DNA from: Clostridiaceae bacterium OM02-2AC
GTDB taxonomy: Bacteria; Bacillota_I; Bacilli_A; Erysipelotrichales; Erysipelotrichaceae
Length of the DNA: 27,241 nt
Direction of reading: 5' to 3'
Assembly: GCA_003481775.1 (NCBI GenBank)
Contig: QULU01000050.1
Span: 1 to 27,241, forward strand
Every line of letters starts with the position of its first letter. Position 1 is the stretch's first letter. The notes below the pieces were generated by a model that did not search any database, had not been told where the DNA came from, and saw only the letters and a program-made list of their open reading frames with translations. Below, piece after piece: positions 1 to 15,604 of this stretch. Position numbers and translations under genes: made by a program.

Positions 1-143
1 GACTGGAGCCGATGCAGGAATTCGTCAGCGACATCGTAAACCAGCGGGCATTCCGGACAAATGCCTACGACGGTTTACAGGCAACGAGAATTGCTGCAGC
101 AGTGCATGCATCCGCAGAAAGCGGCAGCGTTATTCATCTATAA
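1..143 (+). CDS. 3' end of a probable Gfo/Idh/MocA-family oxidoreductase (partial)
   Basis: The reading frame beginning at base 3 is open from the window edge to a TAA at 141-143 and gives 46 residues. The end reads AYDGLQATRIAAAVHASAES followed by GSVIHL. The pattern of Asp-Gly-Leu, then Arg-Ile-Ala and a helix of small residues, then Ser-Ala-Glu-Ser-Gly and a short hydrophobic end, is typical of the C-terminus of NAD(P)-dependent Gfo/Idh/MocA sugar dehydrogenases. The Rossmann domain and catalytic residues lie outside the window, so substrate and reaction cannot be stated. A hairpin with a T-run follows within 10 bases, which supports this being a true gene end. The call rests on a short C-terminal pattern only. 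Confidence 0.6.
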   Translation, partial: LEPMQEFVSDIVNQRAFRTNAYDGLQATRIAAAVHASAESGSVIHL

Positions 144-151
144 AAGAACAG

Positions 152-217
152 GGCAGGACGATCTGATAGCTTGCAAGTACAGTATACTACAAATATCAGC
201 TTGCGTCCTGCCTTTTT
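152..217 (+). terminator. Rho-independent terminator of the upstream oxidoreductase gene
   Basis: GGCAGGACG at 152-160 pairs perfectly with CGTCCTGCC at 204-212 and is followed at once by five T (213-217). The loop is long (about 43 bases) but has inner pairing potential (GCAAG near 173 with CTTGC near 200). It starts 8 bases after the stop codon of the partial gene. Confidence 0.75.
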
Positions 218-509
218 ACATATCCACAACAGAAACGCAGCCAGTATGAAAAGTGCAGGCGAGGCTGCACCTGAGCGTAATATCTTCTGGTTATCGAAAA
301 GTAATGTATTTATTTACTTGGAAAAGCTGTTTTGATAATCAATCATGGAAATCTCTGTCCTGAAAATTCGTGCTTCCTGAAAATCAATTTAAAATCTTCG
401 TCCCGGAACAGACAGATCGTAATTTCCTGCAGCTGATTGCTTCATTCTCATGCATAAGCGAATCAAAACACCTTCGGATTTCCATCCAATTCCGTGAGCA
501 AGTGCTACG
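218..509. other. Gene-poor stretch, no recognisable gene
   Basis: Nothing here is convincing as a gene on either strand. A small perfect hairpin (GTGCAG 253-258 with CTGCAC 265-270) lacks a T-run. On the minus strand, downstream of the Crp/Fnr stop, a frame between about 330 and 500 is open in pieces but has several stops. It could be decayed coding DNA, but I do not recognise a family. Confidence 0.4.
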
Positions 510-1144
510 TTAGCTGTAAAGCTCCATTTCCGCCTCCAGACGTTCCATGGAATGAACCGTTATAATACCCGATGTATAGTTCAGAATCCCATCCCTGATC
601 AAGGTGTTCACAACCCTGTTGATGCTGCGTATATTGGAGCCCGTTCCCTCAACCAGAAGATCCTTGGTAATCGTGAGGTTTTTTTGCACAGGGTGTTATA
701 AATCATATACATAATTCTGTATTTCAGGGGATAAAAGGCATTTACTCTTTCCCGTTTACTGCAATCGTAATTCCTCTGTGCAATCAACGTCGTAATATAC
801 AATGTAAATGCATTATCTGTACGCAGCCATTTCAGAAACTGCGCATTTCCCAGCTTCAGCACCCTGCATTCCGTAACGGCTTCCACAGTGGAGACGGTCT
901 CTTTATCAATGAGTGCCTCCAGCTCTCCGTAAATCGTCACCCCTGTATCAATGTCCTCTATGTAGACATTTCCATTGATTTCAGAGTGATAGTTTTTCAC
1001 AATACCGCTCAACAGGATGTAGATGCAGTCACTTTTTTTATTCTGCTCCATCAGCTTATCCTGAAAGGAATAGGTCTGTTCCTGAAAATGAGAGCGGATA
1101 TCGGCAGGACAGGCGGCTATAAAGGTTGTCAGATCAGGTTTCAT
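510..1144 (-). pseudogene. Crp/Fnr-family transcriptional regulator, frameshifted in an A7 run
   Basis: The ATG at 1144 is chosen because TTGGAGG lies a few bases upstream; a TTG four codons earlier overlaps that ribosome binding site. The first ~150 residues form a cyclic-nucleotide-binding-type beta-roll (ILLSGIVKNY, then a GVTIYGELEAL segment) plus the start of the dimer helix. At about 685-691 the coding strand has seven A (TGC AAA AAA ACC). Frame 0 leaves the HTH and stops at 608. Moving back one base, or adding one A, restores the winged helix: NLTITKDLLVEGTGSNIRSI, then NRVVNTLIRDGILNYTSGII, ending at TAA 510-512. The restored protein is 211 residues, normal for the family. It has the arrangement of a metabolic regulator placed 63 bases behind pnuC on the same strand. 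It may be a pseudogene, a phase-variable gene, a slippage-expressed gene or a sequencing error. Confidence 0.85.
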
Positions 1145-1207
1145 ACGTACCTCCAACGTGTATCATATGTATAGTATCACAGATTATATAGGTATTTCCA
1201 TGCTTTA

Positions 1208-1882
1208 TCAGAACATGATTTTATTTCTGCCCTGCCTTAGATAGCTTTCGTACCATTCAATCAACCCGGCAATGGAGAGGATGAATTGAATAATTACCAG
1301 AATCAGCATGATAAAGTAGCCGTTCAAGACATAAATTACCATGAAAAGCAGATTGCTTATAATCCATAAAATCCAGTTTTCATACAGCTTTCTACTTAGC
1401 CAGTATTGAGCGATAAAGCCAAGGATAGCTGTCAGACTGTCCAGAACAGCATTTTGAGCATGCAGGATATTGATTTCCACATATCCCCACACAGCCCACA
1501 GAAGTAAGATCATGGCAATCCAGAGAAGCTGCCCCCTTCTGTTTAAGCCGGATGTTTTTGTACTGCTGCCGTCATCCCCCTTCCCCCAGTAATACCATCC
1601 GTAGATATTGAAGATGACCTGAAAGCAGGCCAGTATCGCCAGTGCGTATAAGCCTGTCGTATAATAGATATACAAATATGCAAGCACGGTGATAATACCA
1701 AATATGAAGTTTGAAATTTTTTCCTTCGATAACAGCCATACATTGATAATGCCCATCACAGAGGCGAAAATTTCAATGAGGCTGGACTTTATGCTGTAGC
1801 CTGCTAGGATGCAGAGCAGACAGGATAGTATGGCAAACATCGGGCTTTTTGTTAATTCGGTTGATTTCTTAATGATATTCAT
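1208..1882 (-). CDS. pnuC: PnuC-family nicotinamide riboside (or related vitamin) transporter
   Basis: The 224-residue protein has about seven hydrophobic helices and aromatic-rich segments typical of PnuC: IYGWYYWGKG near residues 93-102 and ENWILWIISNLLF near 168-180, matching the W-x-x-W and Asn-containing core motif of facilitators for nicotinamide riboside. Relatives PnuT and PnuX carry thiamine or riboflavin, so the substrate is not proven. The start at 1882 has AGGAGG seven bases upstream. It begins 11 bases after the stop of the upstream purine nucleoside phosphorylase on the same strand, so the two are very likely co-transcribed. PnuC proteins work by facilitated diffusion and need a metabolic trap, usually phosphorylation of the imported nucleoside; no kinase gene is seen here, but a phosphorolytic enzyme is. 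Confidence 0.85.
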   Translation of the reverse strand: MNIIKKSTELTKSPMFAILSCLLCILAGYSIKSSLIEIFASVMGIINVWLLSKEKISNFIFGIITVLAYLYIYYTTGLYALAILACFQVIFNIYGWYYWGKGDDGSSTKTSGLNRRGQLLWIAMILLLWAVWGYVEINILHAQNAVLDSLTAILGFIAQYWLSRKLYENWILWIISNLLFMVIYVLNGYFIMLILVIIQFILSIAGLIEWYESYLRQGRNKIMF

Positions 1883-1893
1883 ACGGGCTCCTC

Positions 1894-2711
1894 CTATTGT
1901 TCTTTTATGAATCTTCTAATCAGAATCATCGCTTTGTCAGAAATGCTCTGACAATTCTCCATTACCTGCTCATGTGTGATTTCCTGATCCGAATAAGCGG
2001 CGGCCAGACATGGAACGCCGGATAAGGCTAAAACCTTCATTCCACAGTGATTGGCGATAATAACCTCCGGAATCGTGGACATTCCAACAATGTCAGCGCC
2101 CAGTTTGGCTGCCATATAGGTTTCCATAACGGTTTCATAGCTCGGTCCCGAAAACATTGCATACACGCCATCCTTTAGCTCAATGTGTTCCTGGACCGCA
2201 AGCTTTTTTATCAGCTGTATGCAGTCTCTGTCATACGGATAGGCAAGATCGGGAAACCGCTCCCCGTATTCCTCTAAATTTTCTCCGATCAAAGGATTGA
2301 AGCCGGAGAAATTCAGATGGTTGCGAATGACGAATATGTCCTGTGCCTTTACGGCTTCACCGGCCTGCCCGCTGCAGTTTGTAATAATGATGGTCTCCAC
2401 ACCAAGACGCTTCATGACACGAATGGGAAGTGTAACCCTGCTGGGTGAATAGCCTTCATAGCAATGGCATCTCCCTTTCATGACAACAACCTCTTTCCCC
2501 TGTATTCTACCGAGGATCAGGGTTCCTTCATGGCCTGCGACACCGGGCACCGGGAAATGGGGGATATCCGCATAGCGATATTGTTCAGGATCTTCTATCA
2601 TATCCGCAAGTGATGATATCCGGTTCCTAAAATGATTCCGATTGTGGGAGTGTAGTGCGTACGCTTCCTGATATACTCGTACGCTTCGTTAATTTCTTCT
2701 CTTACATGCAT
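1894..2711 (-). pseudogene. Purine nucleoside phosphorylase (PNP/MTAP family), frameshifted near its N-terminus, with altered specificity motif
   Basis: The family cleaves a nucleoside with phosphate to base plus ribose-1-phosphate. The gene starts at ATG 2711 behind GTGAGGT and reads MHVREEINEAYEYIRKRT, then PTIGIILGTG. At about 2612-2621 one base is missing, and the next frame continues as a normal PNP (LADMIEDPEQYRYADIPHFP, GRCHCYEGYS, AMFSGPSYETVMET, VGMSTIPEVIIANHCG). Restored length is 272 residues, the usual size. Retained features are the phosphate-binding G-T-G loop, the R-x-H-x-Y-E-G motif, the F/Y-E and G-M-S purine-site residues. The usual I-T-N-x-A-A block is here G-V-P-C-L-A-A, so the Asn that reads 6-oxopurines is replaced. 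The usual N-A-A-G-G is N-C-S-G-Q. Without a fix the downstream fragment (from about 2601) lacks the phosphate loop and should be inactive. Confidence 0.85.
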
Positions 2712-2929
2712 TGTCTGTACCTCACTTTATATAATTGCGACCATGGACATTATGCCAATTAGTGATAGCGTTTTCAAGGACATTTGTCCACGAGTTGACA
2801 GATAGGATGTATTGCTATTTAAGATCTTGTTAATTTGAAAAAGCATATGTAGGTATTCCAAGGTGGTATCTTTCAATAAAGGAAGTATTACCGCTATATA
2901 GTTTTTTAGTTGTAAAATAAATTTTTCGG
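2712..2929. other. Divergent intergenic region between the phosphorylase and licT
   Basis: AT-rich and without a believable gene; the two short minus-strand frames here have no ribosome binding site and no family pattern. On the minus strand, TTGGCA followed 17-19 bases later by ATTATA/TATATA (about 2717-2760) could be the promoter for the phosphorylase-pnuC unit, but the match is only fair. Confidence 0.4.
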
Positions 2930-2961
2930 TTGACATTACCGTGAATCTGATATACTATAAT
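2930..2961 (+). promoter_or_regulatory. Promoter of the beta-glucoside locus
   Basis: A perfect -35 TTGACA lies at 2930-2935. The -10 is within TATACTATAAT at 2951-2961; TACTAT at 2953-2958 gives a 17-base spacer. The RAT leader of licT begins about 30 bases downstream. Confidence 0.8.
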
Positions 2962-2963
2962 TT

Positions 2964-2977
2964 CGTAAACGTTTACA
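2964..2977 (+). promoter_or_regulatory. Probable CcpA catabolite-responsive element (cre)
   Basis: CGTAAACGTTTACA contains the perfect 12-base palindrome GTAAACGTTTAC and differs from the ideal TGTAAACGTTTACA at only one base. It sits directly behind the -10 box, where bound CcpA-HPr(Ser-P) would block RNA polymerase. A local LacI-family regulator could use the same kind of site, but none is encoded in the window. Confidence 0.75.
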
Positions 2978-2992
2978 AAATAAACTTGATGA

Positions 2993-3019
2993 GGATTGTT
3001 ACTGGTTACAGGCAATACC
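2993..3019 (+). promoter_or_regulatory. Ribonucleic antiterminator (RAT) 1, upstream of licT
   Basis: The segment starts GGATTGTTACTG and ends GGCAATACC, which closely follows the BglG/SacY/LicT RAT consensus (GGATTGTTACT...GGCAAAACC). Its last bases overlap the 5' arm of the terminator at 3017, so the two structures exclude each other. Confidence 0.85.
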
Positions 3020-3059
3020 GAAAGTAAAAGATGTTACTTTGGGTGGTCTGTATTTTTTT
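3017..3059 (+). terminator. Conditional terminator 1 in the licT leader
   Basis: ACCGAAAGTAA (3017-3027) pairs with TTACTTTGGGT (3034-3044) with a single mismatch, followed by TCTGTATTTTTTT. Overlap with RAT 1 makes this the terminator that active LicT protein would prevent, giving positive autoregulation of licT. Confidence 0.85.
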
Positions 3060-3086
3060 ATATTTAATATTTAAGGAGGGATATGC

Positions 3087-3929
3087 GTGAATATTGTGAA
3101 AGTATTAAACAATAACGTTGTGCTTTCAATGAATGAGAATCATGAGGATGTCATTGTACTTGGAAATGGTATCGCATTTCAGAAAAAATATGGAGATCAA
3201 ATTGATGATTCAAAAATAGAACGTATTTTTACACAGCAGATTCCTGAATTAACAGCGAGATTTCAGAAGATGTTAAGCGAAATACCAATGGACTTTCTGG
3301 AGATAGCGGAGAAGATCATTTTGAATGCAAAGCTGAAGCTGAATCACGATTTTAATGATAATCTGTACATATCATTGATGGACCATATCAATTTTACAAT
3401 TCAGAGATATCGAGAAGGCATGCTGATTGAGAATCGGCTGCTGCTGGAAACTAAGGTTCTGTATAAGGACGAATTTGCGGCAGGAAAAGAAGCGGTGGAA
3501 TTGATCAATGCAACATTTAATGTTCAACTGCCGGAGGATGAAGCAGCCTTTATCGCTCTTCATTTCGTCAATGCCAGCACAGGTGGAAGTATGCAGGATA
3601 CGGTTCAGCAGACACGTATCGTACAGGATACCCTGACCGTTATAAAAAACTTCTTTAGCATGACATTTCAGGAGGATTCCATCGCATATTATCGCTTAGT
3701 TACACATCTGAAATTTTTTGCACAGCGCATAACTGCTAAAAAAATACAGGGCAAAGCGAATGAGGATGTTCAGCTACTGGAAATTGTAAAGCTGAAATAT
3801 CCCAATTCCTATGAGTGTGTTAACAGAATTGTGAAATATATGAATCTGGAGTTCGGGTACTCATTGACCAATGAGGAACGACTATATCTGACAATACATA
3901 TCGAACGAATAAGAGAGACTAATGATTAG
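3087..3929 (+). CDS. licT: LicT/BglG-family transcriptional antiterminator
   Basis: This 280-residue protein has the family's full length. Residues 1-55 are the CAT RNA-binding domain (KVLNNNVVLSMNENHEDVIV, then LGNGIAFQKKYGD). Two PTS regulation domains follow, with the expected histidines at 100 and 159 (PRD1) and 207 and 271 (PRD2). In the family, EII of the cognate PTS phosphorylates PRD1 and inactivates the protein when sugar is absent, while HPr phosphorylates PRD2 and activates it. The start is GTG at 3087, fixed by AAGGAGG seven bases upstream and by alignment with the M-x-I-x-K-V-L-N-N-N family start. The gene is preceded by its own RAT/terminator and followed by a second pair in front of bglP, so it controls both itself and the transport gene. 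Confidence 0.93.
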   Translation: MNIVKVLNNNVVLSMNENHEDVIVLGNGIAFQKKYGDQIDDSKIERIFTQQIPELTARFQKMLSEIPMDFLEIAEKIILNAKLKLNHDFNDNLYISLMDHINFTIQRYREGMLIENRLLLETKVLYKDEFAAGKEAVELINATFNVQLPEDEAAFIALHFVNASTGGSMQDTVQQTRIVQDTLTVIKNFFSMTFQEDSIAYYRLVTHLKFFAQRITAKKIQGKANEDVQLLEIVKLKYPNSYECVNRIVKYMNLEFGYSLTNEERLYLTIHIERIRETND

Positions 3930-3958
3930 GATTGTTACTCACAAAAGAGGCAAGACCT
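3928..3958 (+). promoter_or_regulatory. Ribonucleic antiterminator (RAT) 2, between licT and bglP
   Basis: It begins AGGATTGTTACTC and ends GGCAAGACCT, again a clear RAT. It starts inside the licT stop codon (TAG 3927-3929) and its last bases are the 5' arm of the following terminator. Confidence 0.85.
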
Positions 3959-4016
3959 GAATTAACCTTATCTTTATAAGACAGCTTATAAGATAGCTTA
4001 ATTTGGGTCTTTTTTT
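3953..4016 (+). terminator. Conditional terminator 2 in front of bglP
   Basis: AGACC (3953-3957) and AATTAA pair with TTAATT and GGTCT (4006-4010), and an inner stem TTATCTTTATAAG/CTTATAAGATA extends the hairpin. A run of T follows to 4016. The bglP ribosome binding site comes right after. Confidence 0.85.
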
Positions 4017-4038
4017 GACAATTAGAAAGGAGTCTGTA

Positions 4039-7370
<3,332 letters not shown>

Positions 7371-7381
7371 GAGCAAGGGTG

Positions 7382-7408
7382 AAAGACTTCAAAAATGAAG
7401 TCTTTTTT
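7382..7408 (+). terminator. Terminator between the phospho-glucosidase gene and the HAD gene
   Basis: AAAGACTTC (7382-7390) and GAAGTCTTT (7398-7406) form a perfect 9-base stem with a 7-base loop, followed by a T-run to 7408. The HAD gene starts 20 bases later with no clear promoter of its own, so read-through is likely and the hairpin may reduce its expression relative to bglP and bglA. Confidence 0.8.
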
Positions 7409-7428
7409 AAAAGATGAGGAGGCACTCT

Positions 7429-8295
7429 ATGATTAAATATTTCGCAAGTGATTTGGATGGCACATTATTAAATGCAGATTATGCATGGGATACCATTCTG
7501 GATGAGGGCATGAAGGCGATCCTGAGGGATGGTTATGAATTCGTCGTGACAACGGGGCGAACGATTGCAGGTGTAAAAGGTTGCGAAGGACTCTGGGCGC
7601 TGCCGGTTTATGTTATCGTTATGAACGGTGCACTCATTTTGGATAAAGATAAAACGACACTGTTCCGTGGGGCGATAAAGAAAAGGACGGTAGCGGGAAT
7701 ACTGGATGCTATGCCGCATGCAAAACTGGAATTTTTCACAGAAGATAAAATTTTAACGATGCTGCCACGGAAAAAATACATAGAGGAATATATGAAATGG
7801 GATATATGGAGAAAGAAGGTTCTTGATAATGGAAAGAGCGGATATCTGGATGAATATCTCAGCCGGTTTCATTTTCAAGCGAAGCGTGAAGAAATCCTGA
7901 AGTTGGATATTCTGAAAATAAACGGTTTGGAATTACATCAGGACAAACGTGCAGACCTTCTCGACAGACTGACTATGTTTGAAAATGATATTGTAAATGC
8001 TTCCTTCGATTCCAATGTTTTTGAATTGACGGACAGAGCAATATCAAAAGCAAGTGCTTTGATGTTTCTGGCGCATCGGAAACAATGGGACAAACAGAAA
8101 ATTGCTGTATTCGGAGATGGTGGAAATGATATGGATATGCTGATGAGCTTTGTACATTCCTATGCGCCTGAAAATGCACAGGAACAAGTAAAAAAAGTGG
8201 TATCTGAAATCATTGCTTCCAATGATCAATACGGTGTGCTTAAAAAAATTATGCAGATTGTAGCGGACAATCGCAGGAAACACACACCCATTTGA
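7429..8295 (+). CDS. HAD-superfamily (Cof-type) phosphatase
   Basis: The 288-residue cytoplasmic phosphatase belongs to the Cof/YbjI-like HAD subfamily IIB. Motif I is DLDGTL with the nucleophile Asp8 and Asp10. Motif II is TTGRT. Motif IV is FGDGGNDMDML. The region between them is the C2 cap that sets substrate choice. The start at 7429 follows GAGGAGG; a start five codons upstream would overlap that site. It lies just behind the beta-glucoside genes, so it may dephosphorylate a sugar phosphate that builds up during uptake, as proposed for Cof-type enzymes in other PTS loci. That substrate is inference. It converges with the LCP gene. Confidence 0.88.
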   Translation: MIKYFASDLDGTLLNADYAWDTILDEGMKAILRDGYEFVVTTGRTIAGVKGCEGLWALPVYVIVMNGALILDKDKTTLFRGAIKKRTVAGILDAMPHAKLEFFTEDKILTMLPRKKYIEEYMKWDIWRKKVLDNGKSGYLDEYLSRFHFQAKREEILKLDILKINGLELHQDKRADLLDRLTMFENDIVNASFDSNVFELTDRAISKASALMFLAHRKQWDKQKIAVFGDGGNDMDMLMSFVHSYAPENAQEQVKKVVSEIIASNDQYGVLKKIMQIVADNRRKHTPI

Positions 8296-8363
8296 ATAAC
8301 AGGCAGAAAACTGCCCGGATGTATTTATAGACAAAGCATTATGAAACCATGATAACAAACATC

Positions 8364-8420
8364 AAAAAACCATGCCCTCAACGATATCACTCATCGCTGA
8401 CGCTGCATGGTTTTGTTTTC
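8364..8420. terminator. Bidirectional terminator between the HAD and LCP genes
   Basis: AAAACCATGC (8366-8375) pairs perfectly with GCATGGTTTT (8405-8414). On the plus strand it is followed by GTTTTC; on the minus strand by a run of six T. It therefore serves both convergent genes, most strongly the minus-strand one. The loop is about 29 bases. Confidence 0.75.
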
Positions 8421-8421
8421 T

Positions 8422-10005
8422 TTACTGCGGATTCTCTGCCATATCCGCATAGCGTATGTTTTCCGAGGTATTGATCTTCGGAGTATTCGCATACAGATCA
8501 TTCAAATTAAACGTAAAGCTGTTCATCTGCAGCTGCCTGCGTGCCGCATCATAGGCATTCACAACCGCATGCACCTCATCCCGGCTGAATAGATACACAT
8601 TGCTTACACCAAGGGACGGATCCAGACTTGCCACATACAGGTCTTCATAGACACCGTTATCGCTGGTGATTGAGGAAATCGTCCATGGCTTCAGCTCATT
8701 CAGTTCACCGGATACAAAATCCGCAATTTTCTCTGCCGGCATATTGGTGATGATATAATTCGGTGCGATATCCATTAAATCATTCACTCTGGTTAACCCG
8801 TTGGCGGAGATCAGCTTATTGATGATTGCCTTGATAATGCGCTGCTGTGCACGCTCTCTGCCGGCATTGTCGTAGCCCTTTGTTTTACGGTGACGGGAAT
8901 AGGCGAGTGCCTGCTTGCCGTTTAAGTGCTGCTTGCCCTTCTTCAGACAAATCAAATCCTCTTTCTTAAAGCTTCGATTCTCATCCTGTTCACAGAAATC
9001 GATTTCCACATCCACATCAATACCGCCGATCGTATCGACGATTTCAATCAGGGAATTGAAGCTTACACGGGCATAGTAATCAATCGGGATACCGAAGAAA
9101 TTCTGTATCGTCTCCACACTGTTTTCAATTCCGTCGTTTCCGGTATGCGTCAGCTTGTCGTTTTTATAATCATAGGCGGCATTCGGTATGTAGCCGTCTC
9201 TTGGCAGGGACACCATATCAATGTGATTTGCCTTCGGATTGACAATCAGAATCAGATTCGTATCACTTCTTGTCTGCTGGTCCGGACTTCCCATATTATC
9301 AAGTCCGCTCAGATAGACGGTGAAGGTATCCTTCGTGACATCGATATCGGGACCGCTGGCGGCATCATTTTTCTTTTTGTAGGTCTGAATAATATCCACA
9401 CTGTCCGCAAAGCCGTCAATATTGGATTTGGACATATCGTAATAGGAATCGGAAATAACAAAGGCATTTACTGTTTCCAGATTCAAATCGCTGTACAGCG
9501 TTGTATAATCCAGCTCTTCCTTGGGCGTGGTATTGCCGACCTCAGCGTCCAGCTGTTCCTTTGCATAGGCGGCATTTTTCTTGTCGACGCCCTTCTGGTA
9601 GCCGATTGTTTTGCCTTCCAGCTGGGAAAGGGAATCAATACCGCTGCCCTTTTTCACGACCACATAAATTTCCGTAGTGGAGCCTGCGGCATTCTTGCTC
9701 ATCTTATGCAGCGTGCTTCGTGATTTATCCAGAAAATATCCACCGGTACCGATGACCACCGTCAAGAGAATGATAAACAGACGCTTGACGATCACGGCCC
9801 ACTTCGGAAGCTTCTTCATGGACAGCATAAATAATATAAGGAATAGAATCAGCAGAATACCTGCGGCTGCCATCGTCCATTTCACCGGAAGGATGCCGAA
9901 GGTAAATGCTATGGTAAAGGATACGATTCCCACAATCAGAAACACCAGCAGAAACAGCAGGTCAATCGTGCGGGTATAGTATCGTTTCGGTTTTTGTTTT
10001 GCCAT
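8422..10005 (-). CDS. LytR-CpsA-Psr (LCP) family cell-wall glycopolymer ligase with an N-terminal solute-binding-like domain
   Basis: The LCP family moves teichoic-acid-type or capsule polymers from lipid carriers to peptidoglycan. This 527-residue protein has three membrane helices (about residues 14-36, 42-63, 73-92). An extracellular alpha/beta segment (about 112-210; YVVVKKGSGIDSLSQLEGKT, then IGYQKGV) looks like one lobe of a family 3 solute-binding protein. The LCP catalytic domain (about 228-396) shows the conserved SLPRD at 266-270, the acidic VDVEIDF, LAYSRHRK at 368-374 and GRERAQQR at 382-389, which bind the polyprenyl pyrophosphate. The ATG at 10005 is preferred over a GTG three codons upstream because GAGGTG lies correctly spaced. 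The gene is divergent from pcrA. The family was once called transcriptional attenuators; the ligase role is the current view. Confidence 0.9.
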   Translation of the reverse strand: MAKQKPKRYYTRTIDLLFLLVFLIVGIVSFTIAFTFGILPVKWTMAAAGILLILFLILFMLSMKKLPKWAVIVKRLFIILLTVVIGTGGYFLDKSRSTLHKMSKNAAGSTTEIYVVVKKGSGIDSLSQLEGKTIGYQKGVDKKNAAYAKEQLDAEVGNTTPKEELDYTTLYSDLNLETVNAFVISDSYYDMSKSNIDGFADSVDIIQTYKKKNDAASGPDIDVTKDTFTVYLSGLDNMGSPDQQTRSDTNLILIVNPKANHIDMVSLPRDGYIPNAAYDYKNDKLTHTGNDGIENSVETIQNFFGIPIDYYARVSFNSLIEIVDTIGGIDVDVEIDFCEQDENRSFKKEDLICLKKGKQHLNGKQALAYSRHRKTKGYDNAGRERAQQRIIKAIINKLISANGLTRVNDLMDIAPNYIITNMPAEKIADFVSGELNELKPWTISSITSDNGVYEDLYVASLDPSLGVSNVYLFSRDEVHAVVNAYDAARRQLQMNSFTFNLNDLYANTPKINTSENIRYADMAENPQ

Positions 10006-10034
10006 ATGTATCACACCTCAGTTAGTCAGTCTAC

Positions 10035-10040
10035 ATTATA
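10035..10040 (-). promoter_or_regulatory. Possible -10 element for the LCP gene
   Basis: The minus strand reads TATAAT at 10040-10035, about 30 bases upstream of the LCP start codon. I could not find a good -35 at 16-18 bases, so this is tentative. Confidence 0.4.
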
Positions 10041-10161
10041 GTATAAACAAATTTAAAATACTATGGCGGATTTCTGAAAATTTCGTAATAACTATAGAGT
10101 ACCATGCCGTTTTGGGTTATAATTGAAGTTGTTTTCTAAAGAAAAGGAAGACAAAGTATAG

Positions 10162-10167
10162 TATAAT
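10162..10167 (+). promoter_or_regulatory. Possible -10 element for pcrA
   Basis: A perfect TATAAT lies 30 bases upstream of the pcrA GTG start. There is no convincing -35 at the correct distance (the candidate TTGAAG at 10123 is too far), so the element may be weak or activator-dependent. Confidence 0.45.
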
Positions 10168-10196
10168 AGTCGAGAAGGTAAATAAGAGGTGATTTT

Positions 10197-15604
<5,408 letters not shown>

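Noticed and set aside
61..249. 62-residue plus-strand open frame near the left edge
   Set aside because: It runs through the end of the oxidoreductase gene and its terminator in another frame.
8926..9723. 265-residue plus-strand open frame inside the LCP gene
   Set aside because: It is antisense to clear LCP motifs, has no ribosome binding site and no family pattern.
10123..10167. TTGAAG and TATAAT as a full promoter for pcrA
   Set aside because: The spacer is 33 bases, far from 17, so only the -10 is listed as tentative.
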